From: Streptomyces maremycinicus
GTDB lineage: Bacteria > Actinomycetota > Actinomycetes > Streptomycetales > Streptomycetaceae
Direction of reading: 5' to 3'
Assembly: GCF_001184025.1 (NCBI RefSeq)
Contig: NZ_BBYG01000020.1
Coordinates: forward strand, 62,001-126,000
Length of the DNA: 64,000 bases
The notes beneath the pieces were generated by a model. The model was not told the origin of the DNA. It worked only from the letters and a program-made list of their open reading frames with translations, and did no database searches. Shown here in pieces: positions 16,692 to 25,667 of the stretch (the stretch's first letter is position 1; each line of letters opens with the position of its first letter). A program made the position numbers and the translations under genes.

Positions 16692-17465
16692 ATGGCACGT
16701 ACGTCACTTCCGGTCCGCGCGGTCCTCGTCACCGGGGCCGTCGTGGCCCTGGCCGTGGGCACCACCGCCTGCGGCGCGTCCGCCGCCGACGACGAGCACC
16801 CCGATCACCGGTCCTTCGCCCTCCAGGGCCGCACGCTCACCGTCGACTCCGACGACTCGGCGCTCGAGATCGTCGCGTCGGACACGGCCGAGGCGGGCAG
16901 GGTCGACGTCACCCGCTGGTTCCAGGGGTCGGTCACCATCGGCAAGGAGCCGAAGGTCAGCTGGTCGATGAAGGACGACCGGCTGACGCTGCGGATGCAC
17001 TGCTCCGGTGTGGTGGCCGACTGCTCGGCCAAGCACCGCGTCGAGGTGCCCCGGGGCATCGCGGTGAAGGTCGGCAGCGACGACGGCAGCGTCCGGGCCC
17101 GGGGCTTCCGGGACGCGCTGAGCGTGCGCACAGAGGACGGCTCCGTGCACGTCACCGACGCGAGCGGGCCGCTGGAGCTGCGCAGCGACGACGGCTCCGT
17201 ACGCGCCGAGGTCGCCTCCCGCACGGTGGACGCGCGCACCGCGGACGGCTCGGTCCGCCTGACGCTGTCCGCCGTGCCGGACCGGGTGGAGTCGGTCAGC
17301 GACGACGGCTCGGTGACGATCTCGCTGCCCGAGGCGACCTACCGGGTGACCGCGAAGACCGACGACGGCGGGGTGGACGTGTCGGTACCGCGCGACGAGT
17401 CCAGCGAGCACGTCGTGAGCGCCCGCACCGCCGACGGCAAAGTCACCGTCCGGAACGCGAACTGA
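16692..17465 (+). CDS. DUF4097-type beta-strand repeat (putative lipo)protein
   Basis: This 257-aa exported protein has an N-terminal signal (AVLVTGAVVALAVGTTACGAS) whose Cys could be lipidated, although the lipobox (T-T-A-C) is weak. The body contains at least seven evenly spaced units of the form (S/T)-x-D-G-S-V-x-V, about 18-23 residues apart: SDDGSVRARG, TEDGSVHVTD, SDDGSVRAEV, TADGSVRLTL, SDDGSVTISL, TDDGGVDVSV, TADGKVTVRN. This is the repeat of DUF4097 proteins, predicted to stack into a beta solenoid. ATG at 16692 has GGGAG upstream. The role is unknown, probably at the cell surface. Confidence 0.82.
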   Translation: MARTSLPVRAVLVTGAVVALAVGTTACGASAADDEHPDHRSFALQGRTLTVDSDDSALEIVASDTAEAGRVDVTRWFQGSVTIGKEPKVSWSMKDDRLTLRMHCSGVVADCSAKHRVEVPRGIAVKVGSDDGSVRARGFRDALSVRTEDGSVHVTDASGPLELRSDDGSVRAEVASRTVDARTADGSVRLTLSAVPDRVESVSDDGSVTISLPEATYRVTAKTDDGGVDVSVPRDESSEHVVSARTADGKVTVRNAN

Positions 17466-17539
17466 CCGACCCGTGTGTTCGTCCTTACCGGGTGGGAGAA
17501 TGACACCGGGCAGGGCGGATCACAGCACGGGAGAGGGAT

Positions 17540-18934
17540 GTGACGGCGACACCAGCGCAGCCGTATTCGCCGTTGGTGCCGCGCGCACAGCGCCACCGTG
17601 CGCGCCGGGGACCCTACGCGCTCCGGGACGCCCTCTTCCTCGTCGCCCTCCCCCTGGTGGCCGCCCTCGCGCTGCCCGCCGCGTTCGCCGGTGGCGGCAC
17701 CCGGCGCTGGTTCGGCGGACGGGCGGAGGGACAGCGGGCCGAGGCCCAGGCCGCCAAGGACGCGGCGGCGGCCGCCTTCTACGAGCTGGACAGCGCCCAG
17801 CGCGATCTGCGGATCTCCATCGAGACGATCAGGGCCGTGGACGACTCGCCGGCCGCCCGGCGCGCGGTCTCCGACTTCGAGGCCGTCGGCAGGCGGATCG
17901 ACGAGGCCAGCCACCAGTACATCGACGCCGTGGACGCCCACGACCTGGACCGGGACGACCTGGAGGCCTCCGCGGCCGTCCAGGCGCGCACCGAGCTGAC
18001 CCGGGCCAAGGACGAGCTGGGCCGGGTGAAGCAGGAGCTGGACCGGTTCGCCGAGGGGCTGGGCCCGCTGCTCGGCAAGGCCGAGACCCAGCTGGCCCGG
18101 CTCGCGCCCGCCGTGGAGCGGGCCCGGCAGGCGCTGCTGGCCGCGTCGAACGCGCTGGACGCCGTACGGGAGAGCGGGCTGCGGGCGGACGGTCTCGCGG
18201 CGCGGCTGGCGGCGCTGGCGCCCGAGCTGACGAAGCTGAACCAGGGCGCGGGGCAGCACGGCGTGCCGCAGACGCTGGAGCGCGCGGAGCGGGTGGCGCG
18301 GGAAGCCGAGGCGGTCCGGGCGGAGGCGGAGCGGCTGCCGGAGCGGGCCGCGGAGATCGACCACCGGCTCGTGTCGCTGCGTACCCGCGCCCAGGCGCTG
18401 ACGACCCGCTCGGAGCAGGTGGAGCCGATCCTGAGCGAGCTGCGGCGGCGGTTCTCGGCCGCCTGCTGGCAGGACCTCCAGCACGTCCCCGACCAGGCCG
18501 GGGAGCACGTCCGGCAGGCCGAGGCCAAGCTGGACGAGGCGCGCGCGGCGCGGGACGCGCAGCGCTGGCCGGACGCCACCGCGCTGCTGTCGACCGCGCG
18601 CGCCCTGCTGAACGGCACGGACGAGGCGGTCTCGGCCGCCGGTGACCGGCTGGCCAGGCTGAACGCCGTGCAGAAGGATCCGCAGGCGGAGATCGACCGG
18701 ACCAGGTTCGCGATCCGGGACGCCCAGCGGCTGGCGATGGCGGGGCGCAACACGCCCGATCCCCGGCACGCGCGCCCGTTGGACGACTCGGTGGCCCGGC
18801 TGGAGCGGGCGATCGGGACGCTGGAGGGCCGGCACCCCGACTACTGGCACTTCCTGACCGAGACGGAGGCCGTCCGGCGGGCCGTGGCGGACGTGGTGGC
18901 AGGGATCCGTGAGGAGCGCGGCACGGGGCACTGA
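17540..18934 (+). CDS. Membrane-anchored coiled-coil protein of unknown function
   Basis: I do not recognise this 464-aa protein's family. A GTG start at 17540 follows GGGAG by six bases. After a basic N-terminus there is one hydrophobic segment (about residues 30-52: ALFLVALPLVAALALPAAFAG). The remaining 400 residues are almost wholly helical, with long heptad-like stretches rich in Ala, Arg, Glu and Leu (for example RTELTRAKDELGRVKQELDRF). No enzymatic motif is visible. It could be a structural or division-associated envelope protein. It follows the DUF4097 gene by 74 bases and may share its transcript. Confidence 0.7.
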   Translation: MTATPAQPYSPLVPRAQRHRARRGPYALRDALFLVALPLVAALALPAAFAGGGTRRWFGGRAEGQRAEAQAAKDAAAAAFYELDSAQRDLRISIETIRAVDDSPAARRAVSDFEAVGRRIDEASHQYIDAVDAHDLDRDDLEASAAVQARTELTRAKDELGRVKQELDRFAEGLGPLLGKAETQLARLAPAVERARQALLAASNALDAVRESGLRADGLAARLAALAPELTKLNQGAGQHGVPQTLERAERVAREAEAVRAEAERLPERAAEIDHRLVSLRTRAQALTTRSEQVEPILSELRRRFSAACWQDLQHVPDQAGEHVRQAEAKLDEARAARDAQRWPDATALLSTARALLNGTDEAVSAAGDRLARLNAVQKDPQAEIDRTRFAIRDAQRLAMAGRNTPDPRHARPLDDSVARLERAIGTLEGRHPDYWHFLTETEAVRRAVADVVAGIREERGTGH

Positions 18935-19015
18935 CATTGCCGCGGACGCCGGGCTGACGGATATTGAAGGGTACGTACGCCCTCCATCGGCGCATCCACC
19001 CTCAGGGAGGCGGAG

Positions 19016-19519
19016 ATGGCCACACACGCGGTACACGGCCGGTCCAGGCGGCGCATCAGGTTCGACGAGCATCTGCCCGTCGACCACCGGCTGAACCTGG
19101 TCTACCGGATCGGCGCCGGCCTGATGGGCGTGGGTCTGATCGCCTTCGGGATCTTCGGCATCGTCCACCACATCGGCTTCTTCGACACCGGCGGGGACGA
19201 GGTCTGGAGCCTCAACACCAACGGGTCGCTCAGCTGGCTGTCGGTCGCCGTCGGGCTGCTGCTGCTCGTGGGCATGGTGATCGGCGGGAACTTCGCGTCC
19301 ACGCTCAACATGACGCTGGGAGCGCTGTTCGTCGTCAGCGGCTTCGTGAACATGGCCCTGCTGGAGACGGACTACAACTTCCTGGCCTTCGAGATCCAGA
19401 ACTGCATGCTCAGCTTCGTGATCGGGATCCTGCTGCTCGTCTTCGGGATGTACGGCAGGGTGGGGTCCGCCCTGCCGCACGACAACCCGTACTGGCGGGC
19501 CCGCCACTCCGAGAAGTGA
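19016..19519 (+). CDS. DUF4383 integral membrane protein
   Basis: This 167-aa protein has four hydrophobic segments (MGVGLIAFGIFGIVHHIGFF, LSVAVGLLLLVGMVIGG, MTLGALFVVSGFVNMALL, MLSFVIGILLLVFGMYG) and the DUF4383 layout, including the N-terminal DHRLNLVYRIGAGLMG and a lone Cys before the last segment. ATG follows GGCGGAG. Function unknown. The C-terminus LPHDNPYWRARHSEK is cytoplasmic and basic. It converges on the amidase gene, 13 bases apart. Confidence 0.78.
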   Translation: MATHAVHGRSRRRIRFDEHLPVDHRLNLVYRIGAGLMGVGLIAFGIFGIVHHIGFFDTGGDEVWSLNTNGSLSWLSVAVGLLLLVGMVIGGNFASTLNMTLGALFVVSGFVNMALLETDYNFLAFEIQNCMLSFVIGILLLVFGMYGRVGSALPHDNPYWRARHSEK

Positions 19520-19532
19520 CGGGCCGGCCGGA

Positions 19533-20705
19533 TCAGGTGCGGTAGGCGTAGAAGTACGCGGTCGGGTAGGACGAGACGAGGCTCGCCACCGACCTGCGCA
19601 GGGTGTTGTTGGAGTGGTAGGTGACGTACGGGACGCCGCCGCTCTTCGCGGTGACGATCATCGTGTGGTCCTTGGACCCGTCGCGGTCGAAGTCCATCTG
19701 GAGGACGTCGCCGACCTCGAGCTGGTAGACGTTGGCGAGCGCGGTGGTCCGCTTGGAGTTCTGGGCGAACCAGGACCACTCGTTGACGCCGACGAACGAG
19801 TCCGACTGGATGTCGGCGTTGCCGAACCACCTGGTGTAGTCGTACACGTAGCCGGGGACGTGCTTCCAGCCGCCCGCCTTCAGCGACTGGCTGACGAAGT
19901 TGGTGCAGTCGCCGCCGGCGCCGTGGCCGTTGTAGTCCGGATAGTCCTTGTTGTAGACGTTCCAGTACTTCTCGGCGTAGGCCGCCATCGCCTTGTAGTC
20001 ATAGGCGGTGCCGGTCTTCGGGACGGCGACCGGATTGCGGGTGGTCGCCGCGCGCGCGGCGTTCGGCATCGTGTCGTCGGCCGTCGTGGCCGTCTTCACG
20101 GACACCGGCTTGGTGAGCGCGTTCACCGCGAGACCGCCCTGGTCGGTGTCGCGGATGTCCGTCAGCTGCCAGTTGCCCTGCCGGTCGGCCTTGAACGTCA
20201 GCTCGTGGTGGGCCTCGAAGCCGGTGCTCTTCGGCTCGTTGCCGCGGACCTTCTCGTAGGTCAGCGTCGTGCTCTCGGTGACCGCGGCCTTGGCGGTGCG
20301 GCCGGTCACCCGGGTGGCGTTCAGGGTGACGGTGGTGCTGGCCTTGCTGTACTTCTCGCCGGCCTTCGCCAGCTTGTCCTTGCGGTCGCCCAGCGTGGAC
20401 AGGGCGGCGTCCTCGGTGCGGGCCGTGCCGGAGGACAGCTTGACGTCACCGGAGAAACCGTCGGTCAGCGGCTTCGACCGGTCGCCCTGCTCGCCGGCGA
20501 CCAGGGCGTCGGTACGGTCGGTGAAGACCGCGTCCGCGAGCCGCTGGAAGGTGGCCTTGGTCCGGGCGTCGACCTTGGGGTCGTCGACGACGGCGGCACC
20601 GGCGGACCAGTTGGGCAGCAGAGCCACTCCGGCGACGACCGAAGTGGCGGCTGCCCCGAGTATCGCGACGCGGCGTCGGGTCGCCCTCAATTTCCTTGAC
20701 TTCAC
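19533..20705 (-). CDS. Secreted protein with C-terminal Amidase_6 (NlpC/P60-like) domain
   Basis: This 390-aa protein starts at GTG 20705, after AGGGG. It has a signal peptide (RRRVAILGAAATSVVAGVALL, cleavage near SAGA-A) and an N-terminal region of about 190 residues of unknown fold. The C-terminal amidase domain has the catalytic Cys in GGDCTNFVSQSLKAGGW (C267) and the likely His in DHTMIVT (H347), with YHSNN following. Members hydrolyse amide bonds in cell-wall peptides or related substrates. The gene is downstream of the NodB-like and PBP genes on the same strand, consistent with a wall-remodelling group. Confidence 0.84.
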   Translation of the reverse strand: MKSRKLRATRRRVAILGAAATSVVAGVALLPNWSAGAAVVDDPKVDARTKATFQRLADAVFTDRTDALVAGEQGDRSKPLTDGFSGDVKLSSGTARTEDAALSTLGDRKDKLAKAGEKYSKASTTVTLNATRVTGRTAKAAVTESTTLTYEKVRGNEPKSTGFEAHHELTFKADRQGNWQLTDIRDTDQGGLAVNALTKPVSVKTATTADDTMPNAARAATTRNPVAVPKTGTAYDYKAMAAYAEKYWNVYNKDYPDYNGHGAGGDCTNFVSQSLKAGGWKHVPGYVYDYTRWFGNADIQSDSFVGVNEWSWFAQNSKRTTALANVYQLEVGDVLQMDFDRDGSKDHTMIVTAKSGGVPYVTYHSNNTLRRSVASLVSSYPTAYFYAYRT

Positions 20706-20803
20706 TGATGTTTCCCCTCTTGCCCCGGCGGAGGGATGCCGGGAAGGGCATCTTTGCACGGCGTGTGTGGCTGTTGTGAAGAGGGGACCGGGTTGAGGTT
20801 TGG

Positions 20804-22087
20804 TTACTTCACGACGGTCGACCAGTCCGGGTTCTGAGCCGGATCCAGGGTGCGCAGCCGCTCGAGCGTGGCCGGTGTCTGCACGTCCATCCAGTCCGCC
20901 AACTCCTGGAAGGAGACGCACTTGACGTCCTTCTTGGTGCACACGTTCTCGATGACCTGGTCGACGGACTTCATGTAGATGCCGCCGTTCCACTCCTCGA
21001 AGTGGTTGCCGATGAACAGCGGGGCGCGGCTGCCGTAGTACACGCGGTTGAAGCCGGCCATGTAGGCGTCGACGGTCTGCTGTTCCCAGGTCGGGTACTG
21101 GGCCGCGTCGCCGTCGACCTCGCCGTCGGACTGGTTGTAGAGGAAGTTGAAGTCCATGGACAGGCCTTGGTACTTGCCGCCGTCGTAGGGGAGCAGCTGG
21201 AGCGGGAAGTCCCAGATGCCGTTCTTCTTCGTCGGCCAGATCTGGAAGTCACCGGTGGAGCTGGCGTCGTAGCGCCAGCCGTAGCTCTTGGCGGCCTTCA
21301 GCAGATTCGCCTGGCCCTCCAGGCAGGGTGCGCGGCCGCCGACGACCGCCTTCTTGAAGTCGAAGGGGAGCGGGTCGATGTCCGTGTAGCCGGTGTTGGT
21401 CTTCCAGTTCTCCACGAAGGAGTAGAACTGGTCGATCTCGCTCTTCCACTGCTCGACGCTCCAGTCACCGCCGCCCTTGGCGCCGCAGAAGTGGCCGTTG
21501 AAGTGGGTGCCGATCTCGTTCCCCTCCTTCCACGCCTCGCCGAGCTGCTCCAGCGTGGTGCGGATGTGTTCGTCGGTGGGGAAGCTGATCGCCGCCGTGC
21601 CCTTGGGGTGCAGCGGCGGGGAGTACAGGTCCTTCTTGCTCTTGGGCAGCAGGTAGATGCCGGTGAGGAAGAAGGTCATGTGGGCGTTGTACTCCTCGGC
21701 CATCTTCCGGTAGTGCTCGAAGAGGCCGTCGTCGCCCATGAGCGCGCCGTCCCAGGAGAAGACCACGAACTGCGGCGGCTTCTCCCCCGGCTTGAGCGGA
21801 ACCGCTTTCAACTGTCCCGTCTGCGGGCCGGTGTACGAGGTGGAGCCGTCCCCCAGGACGTGCGTCTTGCCGTCCCACTTCGGCTCCTTGGTGGCCCCCG
21901 CCGACGCCTTCTTGTCGTCCCCCGAGGAAGCGGTCGGCGCGGTGTTCGTCGTGCGGTTGAGCACCAGGTATCCGGCCACCAGGGACGCGACGACGAGGAG
22001 CGCCGCCAGCGTCAGGAACCCCGGATGCGTGGTGGCGGGGTGGCGCGTTGCCGGAGCCTTGCGGCGGCGGCCCGACGGTGACTTCAT
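20804..22087 (-). CDS. Membrane-anchored NodB-like polysaccharide deacetylase homolog with altered motif 1
   Basis: This 427-aa protein has an N-terminal membrane anchor (residues 24-43) and an extracytoplasmic NodB-like domain. The metal motif H-x3-H is present (EIGTHFNGHF, residues 192-200). However, the usual T-F-D-D-G motif reads FSWDGA at 110-115, so Trp replaces the first Asp, the expected catalytic base, while the metal-binding Asp remains. Activity as a deacetylase is therefore doubtful. Three cysteines are spread through the domain. The gene starts 49 bases after the PBP stop on the same strand, so they probably form an operon. Confidence 0.8.
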   Translation of the reverse strand: MKSPSGRRRKAPATRHPATTHPGFLTLAALLVVASLVAGYLVLNRTTNTAPTASSGDDKKASAGATKEPKWDGKTHVLGDGSTSYTGPQTGQLKAVPLKPGEKPPQFVVFSWDGALMGDDGLFEHYRKMAEEYNAHMTFFLTGIYLLPKSKKDLYSPPLHPKGTAAISFPTDEHIRTTLEQLGEAWKEGNEIGTHFNGHFCGAKGGGDWSVEQWKSEIDQFYSFVENWKTNTGYTDIDPLPFDFKKAVVGGRAPCLEGQANLLKAAKSYGWRYDASSTGDFQIWPTKKNGIWDFPLQLLPYDGGKYQGLSMDFNFLYNQSDGEVDGDAAQYPTWEQQTVDAYMAGFNRVYYGSRAPLFIGNHFEEWNGGIYMKSVDQVIENVCTKKDVKCVSFQELADWMDVQTPATLERLRTLDPAQNPDWSTVVK

Positions 22088-22136
22088 GTGCGGATCATTC
22101 TCCGGATTTCGGGGACGCGGGTGCCCGTTTCGGTGG

Positions 22137-24389
22137 TCAGCCGAGCGGGCTCATGGCACCTGACCAGATGCCGTAGGGAACGCTGTCGTCGGTCGTGCCG
22201 GCGATGCCCTTCAGTGGAAGCGGCTGGAGACTCTTGCCGAGGTCGATGCGGTAGACGACGACGGCCGTGGACACGGCCTTGGCCGTGCCGACGTACCAGG
22301 CCGCGGTGTCGTCCTGGGTGGTGCCGGCCTTCCCGGCCACCCGGCCGAGCGAACCGGACCGGGCGGCGTTCTGCTGGGCGGCGGGCACGTCGTCCGGGTG
22401 GGCGGTGCGGAAGGAGTCCGCGAGCGCGGAGTTGACCTCCTCGGCCACGTCGGCGCCGAAGGCGCGTTCGGTGGCCGGGGTGTCCAGGACGACCTTGGTG
22501 CCGTTCTTGGTGATCAGGCGCACCGAGTACGGCTCGGTGTGCTTGCCGCCCGCGGCGAAGGTGGAGTAGCCGCTCGCCATCCGGATCGCGCTGGGCGTGG
22601 AGCTGCCCATGGACAGCGCGGGCACCTGCGCCCCGATGCTGGAGGAGAGCAGCCCGGACTTCTCGGCGGTGGCGCGCACCACGTCGAGTCCGGTGTCCAT
22701 GCCGAGCTGCATGAACGGCGTGTTCACCGACAGCTCAAGCGCCCGGTGCAGGGAGATCTGCCCGTACGACTCGCCGTCGTCGTTCTTCGCGGCGACCACC
22801 TTGCCGCTGCGGTCCCAATAAGGCCCCTCGGGCGTGGTCACCGGCACCTTGTCGTCGCCGTCGTAGAGGGTCTCCCCGGTGACCGGGGTGGTGTCCCCGT
22901 CGCGGGTCTTGTGGGTCCCGTGCTCCAGGCCGGCGGCGTACACGAACGGCAGGAACGCGCTGCCGGCCGAGACGGTGGTGGCGTTGGACTCGTTGTAGCC
23001 CTGTGTCCGGTGGTCGGGGCCGCCGTAGACGGCGAGGATCCGTCCGTCGGAGGCCACCGAGGACGCGCCGTAGTGGGCGGTCTTCGCTTTCGCCGGGTCG
23101 TCCTTCAGGGCGTCCTTGCGGGCCTTGGTGACGGCGTCGGTGAGCTGGGTCTCGCGCTTCTTGTCGAAGGTCGTGTAGATCTGGTAGCCGCCCAGGTCGA
23201 AGTCCTTGTCGGAGATCTTCCCGGCTTTCTTGGCGTACTGGGAGGCGAGTTCCACCAGGTAGTCGCTCTGCTCACCGGTGTCGTACAGCGGGTTGGACTT
23301 GAGCGGCTCGGGGAACTTCGTGTACTTGGCGCGCTCCGCCTTGGACAGTTTGCCGATGTCGACCATCCGGTCCAGGGTCCACGACCAGCGTTCCACGGCC
23401 CGGGCGCGGTTGACCGAGCTCAGCGTCGGGTCGTACAGGCCCGCGCCCTTGAGCAGGGAGGCGAGGAACGCGGCCTCGCTGGCGTTGAGCTCGCCGACGT
23501 CCTTGCCGTAGTAGGCCTGGGCGGCGCGCTGGATGCCGTAGGTGCCGCGGCCGAACCAGCTGGTGTTGAGGTAGCCCTCGAGGATGTCGTCCTTGCTCAT
23601 CTGGTTGTCGAGCTTGAGGGCGATCATGGCTTCGGTGAACTTGCGGCTGACCGTCTGGTTCTGGTTCAGGTAGACGTTCTTGACGTACTGCTGGGTGATC
23701 GTGGAGCCACCCTGGGTGTCGCCCTGGCCGAGGGTGCGGAACAGGGCGCGGCTGATGCCCTTGAAGGAGATGCCGGGGTCGCTGTAGAAGCTGGCGTTCT
23801 CGGCGGCCAGCACCGCCCAGCGGACGTCCTCGGGGATGTCCTTCAGCGGCATCGCCTGCCGCTGAACCCAGCCGGTGCGGGCCATCGGCGTCCCGTCGGC
23901 CCAGAAGTACACGTTGTCCTGCTGGGTGGCGTACGAGTTGATGTTGTCGGGGATGTCGGTGGCCGCGTAGGCGACGACCAGGAGCATGCTGCTCAGCCCT
24001 ATGGACGCCAGGACGCCGCCGAGGCACTGCCGCCAGGAGGGTATCCAGCGCCGCCAGTCGGTACGGCCCGGGCGCGGGTACTGGGGGCGCAGCTTGCGGG
24101 CGTAGGGCGTGACACGAGCCACATAGGGAGCCAGGACGGCGAGCAGCGGAGCAAGTCGGGGACCCAGAAACGAAGATATCCGGGCAAAAAGCGAAGGGCG
24201 AGGGGCCTTTCGCCTGTTTTTCGACGAACGCGGCTTTTCGTCGTCACCCTCTTCGGGAATGTCCGGTATTGCCGGTATATCCGAGACCCGCAGCTGCATG
24301 GTCTCGTCCGGCCGAAAAGATGCAGGAAGCTTCAACTGCATGGTTTCATCCGGCTGTTGGGGCTTGTCCCCCTGCCCCGCCTCGCTCAC
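22137..24389 (-). CDS. Class A penicillin-binding protein with altered SxxK motif
   Basis: GTG at 24389 follows GGAGGGA, giving 750 aa. The cytoplasmic N-tail has two PDETMQL repeats, and a membrane anchor lies at about 122-143. A GT51 glycosyltransferase domain carries AAENASFYSDPG (E197), GGSTITQQ (227-234) and KDDILEGYLN. The transpeptidase domain has S-V-N (554-556) and K-A-G-T (687-690). The active-site box reads AGSAFLPF instead of GSTFKP: Ser477 is kept but the Lys of S-x-x-K is Leu480 (codon at 22950-22952). Glycan polymerisation looks intact; cross-linking activity is questionable. The N-terminal Thr residues in DETMQL could be kinase targets. Confidence 0.88.
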   Translation of the reverse strand: MSEAGQGDKPQQPDETMQLKLPASFRPDETMQLRVSDIPAIPDIPEEGDDEKPRSSKNRRKAPRPSLFARISSFLGPRLAPLLAVLAPYVARVTPYARKLRPQYPRPGRTDWRRWIPSWRQCLGGVLASIGLSSMLLVVAYAATDIPDNINSYATQQDNVYFWADGTPMARTGWVQRQAMPLKDIPEDVRWAVLAAENASFYSDPGISFKGISRALFRTLGQGDTQGGSTITQQYVKNVYLNQNQTVSRKFTEAMIALKLDNQMSKDDILEGYLNTSWFGRGTYGIQRAAQAYYGKDVGELNASEAAFLASLLKGAGLYDPTLSSVNRARAVERWSWTLDRMVDIGKLSKAERAKYTKFPEPLKSNPLYDTGEQSDYLVELASQYAKKAGKISDKDFDLGGYQIYTTFDKKRETQLTDAVTKARKDALKDDPAKAKTAHYGASSVASDGRILAVYGGPDHRTQGYNESNATTVSAGSAFLPFVYAAGLEHGTHKTRDGDTTPVTGETLYDGDDKVPVTTPEGPYWDRSGKVVAAKNDDGESYGQISLHRALELSVNTPFMQLGMDTGLDVVRATAEKSGLLSSSIGAQVPALSMGSSTPSAIRMASGYSTFAAGGKHTEPYSVRLITKNGTKVVLDTPATERAFGADVAEEVNSALADSFRTAHPDDVPAAQQNAARSGSLGRVAGKAGTTQDDTAAWYVGTAKAVSTAVVVYRIDLGKSLQPLPLKGIAGTTDDSVPYGIWSGAMSPLG

Positions 24390-24626
24390 GACGCGTCTCC
24401 CTCCGCACTCCGTATTGCTCGCAGGCAGACGTACAGACTGACGAGGGCCTGACATGGTTGCCGTTGACGCGGCCGCAAACCTTGAACCCTCCCGACCTTG
24501 GAGTTCAACGCGGCGCTCTCAAATTACCAGCGCCCTTCGCAAATTCTCCACAGAAGAAATCGACAGAAGCGAACAGAGGTGAAACTGCTGACACCAGGTC
24601 CGAGCATAGGGGCTTAGTCTGACGCC

Positions 24627-24848
24627 ATGCCTCGTTACGAGTACCGCTGCCGGACCTGCGGCGACACCTTCGAACTGAGCCGACCGATGGCACAGTCCGC
24701 CGAACCCGCCGACTGCCCCGCGGGCCACGACGACACCGTCAAGCTGCTCTCCGCGGTGGCCGTGGGCGGGACGAAGTCCGCCGCCCCCGCGCCCGGGGCG
24801 GGCGGCGGAGGCGGCGGTGGATGCTGCGGCGGCGGTTGCTGCGGCTGA
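24627..24848 (+). CDS. FmdB-type zinc-ribbon small protein
   Basis: The 73-aa protein begins PRYEYRCRTCGDTFE, the characteristic FmdB/CxxC_CXXC zinc-ribbon opening, with a second Cys/His site (DCPAGHDD). It ends in a Gly/Cys tail (GGGGGGGCCGGGCCG) that could bind metal. There is no SD; TAGTCT stands six bases before the ATG, suggesting a leaderless mRNA. The family is of uncertain regulatory function. Confidence 0.82.
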   Translation: MPRYEYRCRTCGDTFELSRPMAQSAEPADCPAGHDDTVKLLSAVAVGGTKSAAPAPGAGGGGGGGCCGGGCCG

Positions 24849-24866
24849 CGCCGCCCGCCGGATTTC

Positions 24867-25667
24867 TCAGGAGTTCTTCAGGAACTCCCGCAGAATGCGC
24901 TCCCCGGCCAGCACGCCCCGCTCGGGCAGAGCGGTGATGGCCGGGGCCGTCCAGGCGGCGTCGGCCAGCTCGCCGTGCCCGGGACGCCAGCCCCGGTCCG
25001 CGACCAGCAGCAGGTCGGCGTCGAGCAGCGAGTCACCCGCCGCCAGCGTCAGTTCGGCGCCGGTGCGGCGGGCCACCTCGCGCACGGCCGCGCTCTTGGT
25101 CAGCGGCTTCGGCACGGCGTAGATCTTGCGGCCCTGGAGGGACACGGTCCAGCCGCGGTTCTCCGCCCAGGCCGCGAGCTCCTTCACCCACTCCTCGGGC
25201 AGCAGCTCGCGCTCCACGACCAGGTAGGCGAACAGGTCCTCGGCGACCCGCTGCTTGCGCAGCCAGAGCGGGTCCGCCGACTTCGCCAGGTACTCCTCCA
25301 CCTCGGCGAGCGGCGCGCACTCGTCGGCCAGCCTGGCCAGCACGCTCGCGTGCCAGTCCTGGTCGGTCGCGCCGTCGACCAGCAGATGGCCGCCGTTCGC
25401 GCAGATCGCGTACTTCGGCGGCGGACCCGGCAGATTGATGCGCTGGTACTGCTTGCGGGTCCGGGTGGTCGTCGGCACGAACACCGCCCGGTCCCCGAGG
25501 TCGGTCAGCAGCTGAGCCGACGTCTCCGTCATGAACGACAGCGGCCTCGCCTCGTGCACCTCCACGCACAGCAGCCGCGGCGCCCGCGCGTCCGGCATGG
25601 TCAGCGCCAGGGCGGCCGCCGAGTAGATGAGCGTACGGTCGAGATCGCTCGCCACCAGAACTGGCAT
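24867..25667 (-). CDS. HAD-family phosphatase of the Ter biosynthetic operon
   Basis: This 266-aa Cof/IIB-like HAD hydrolase has motif I VASDLDRTLIYSA, a Thr in FVPTTTRTRKQYQR (motif II), Lys in KPLTKSAAV (motif III) and AAGDSLLDADLLLVAD (motif IV, with the acidic pair). The cap domain lies between. Its start codon overlaps the stop of the upstream PRTase fusion gene (TGATG), so translation is coupled. HAD phosphatases recur in the Ter-linked biosynthetic operon described by Anantharaman, Iyer and Aravind (2012), where they are proposed to act on a nucleotide-like metabolite. Confidence 0.85.
   Translation of the reverse strand: MPVLVASDLDRTLIYSAAALALTMPDARAPRLLCVEVHEARPLSFMTETSAQLLTDLGDRAVFVPTTTRTRKQYQRINLPGPPPKYAICANGGHLLVDGATDQDWHASVLARLADECAPLAEVEEYLAKSADPLWLRKQRVAEDLFAYLVVERELLPEEWVKELAAWAENRGWTVSLQGRKIYAVPKPLTKSAAVREVARRTGAELTLAAGDSLLDADLLLVADRGWRPGHGELADAAWTAPAITALPERGVLAGERILREFLKNS

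Noticed and set aside
22398..24452. 684-codon open frame antisense to the PBP gene
   Set aside because: Composition is Val/Gly/Leu/Arg-rich with no motif and no SD. The PBP frame has complete GT51 motifs.
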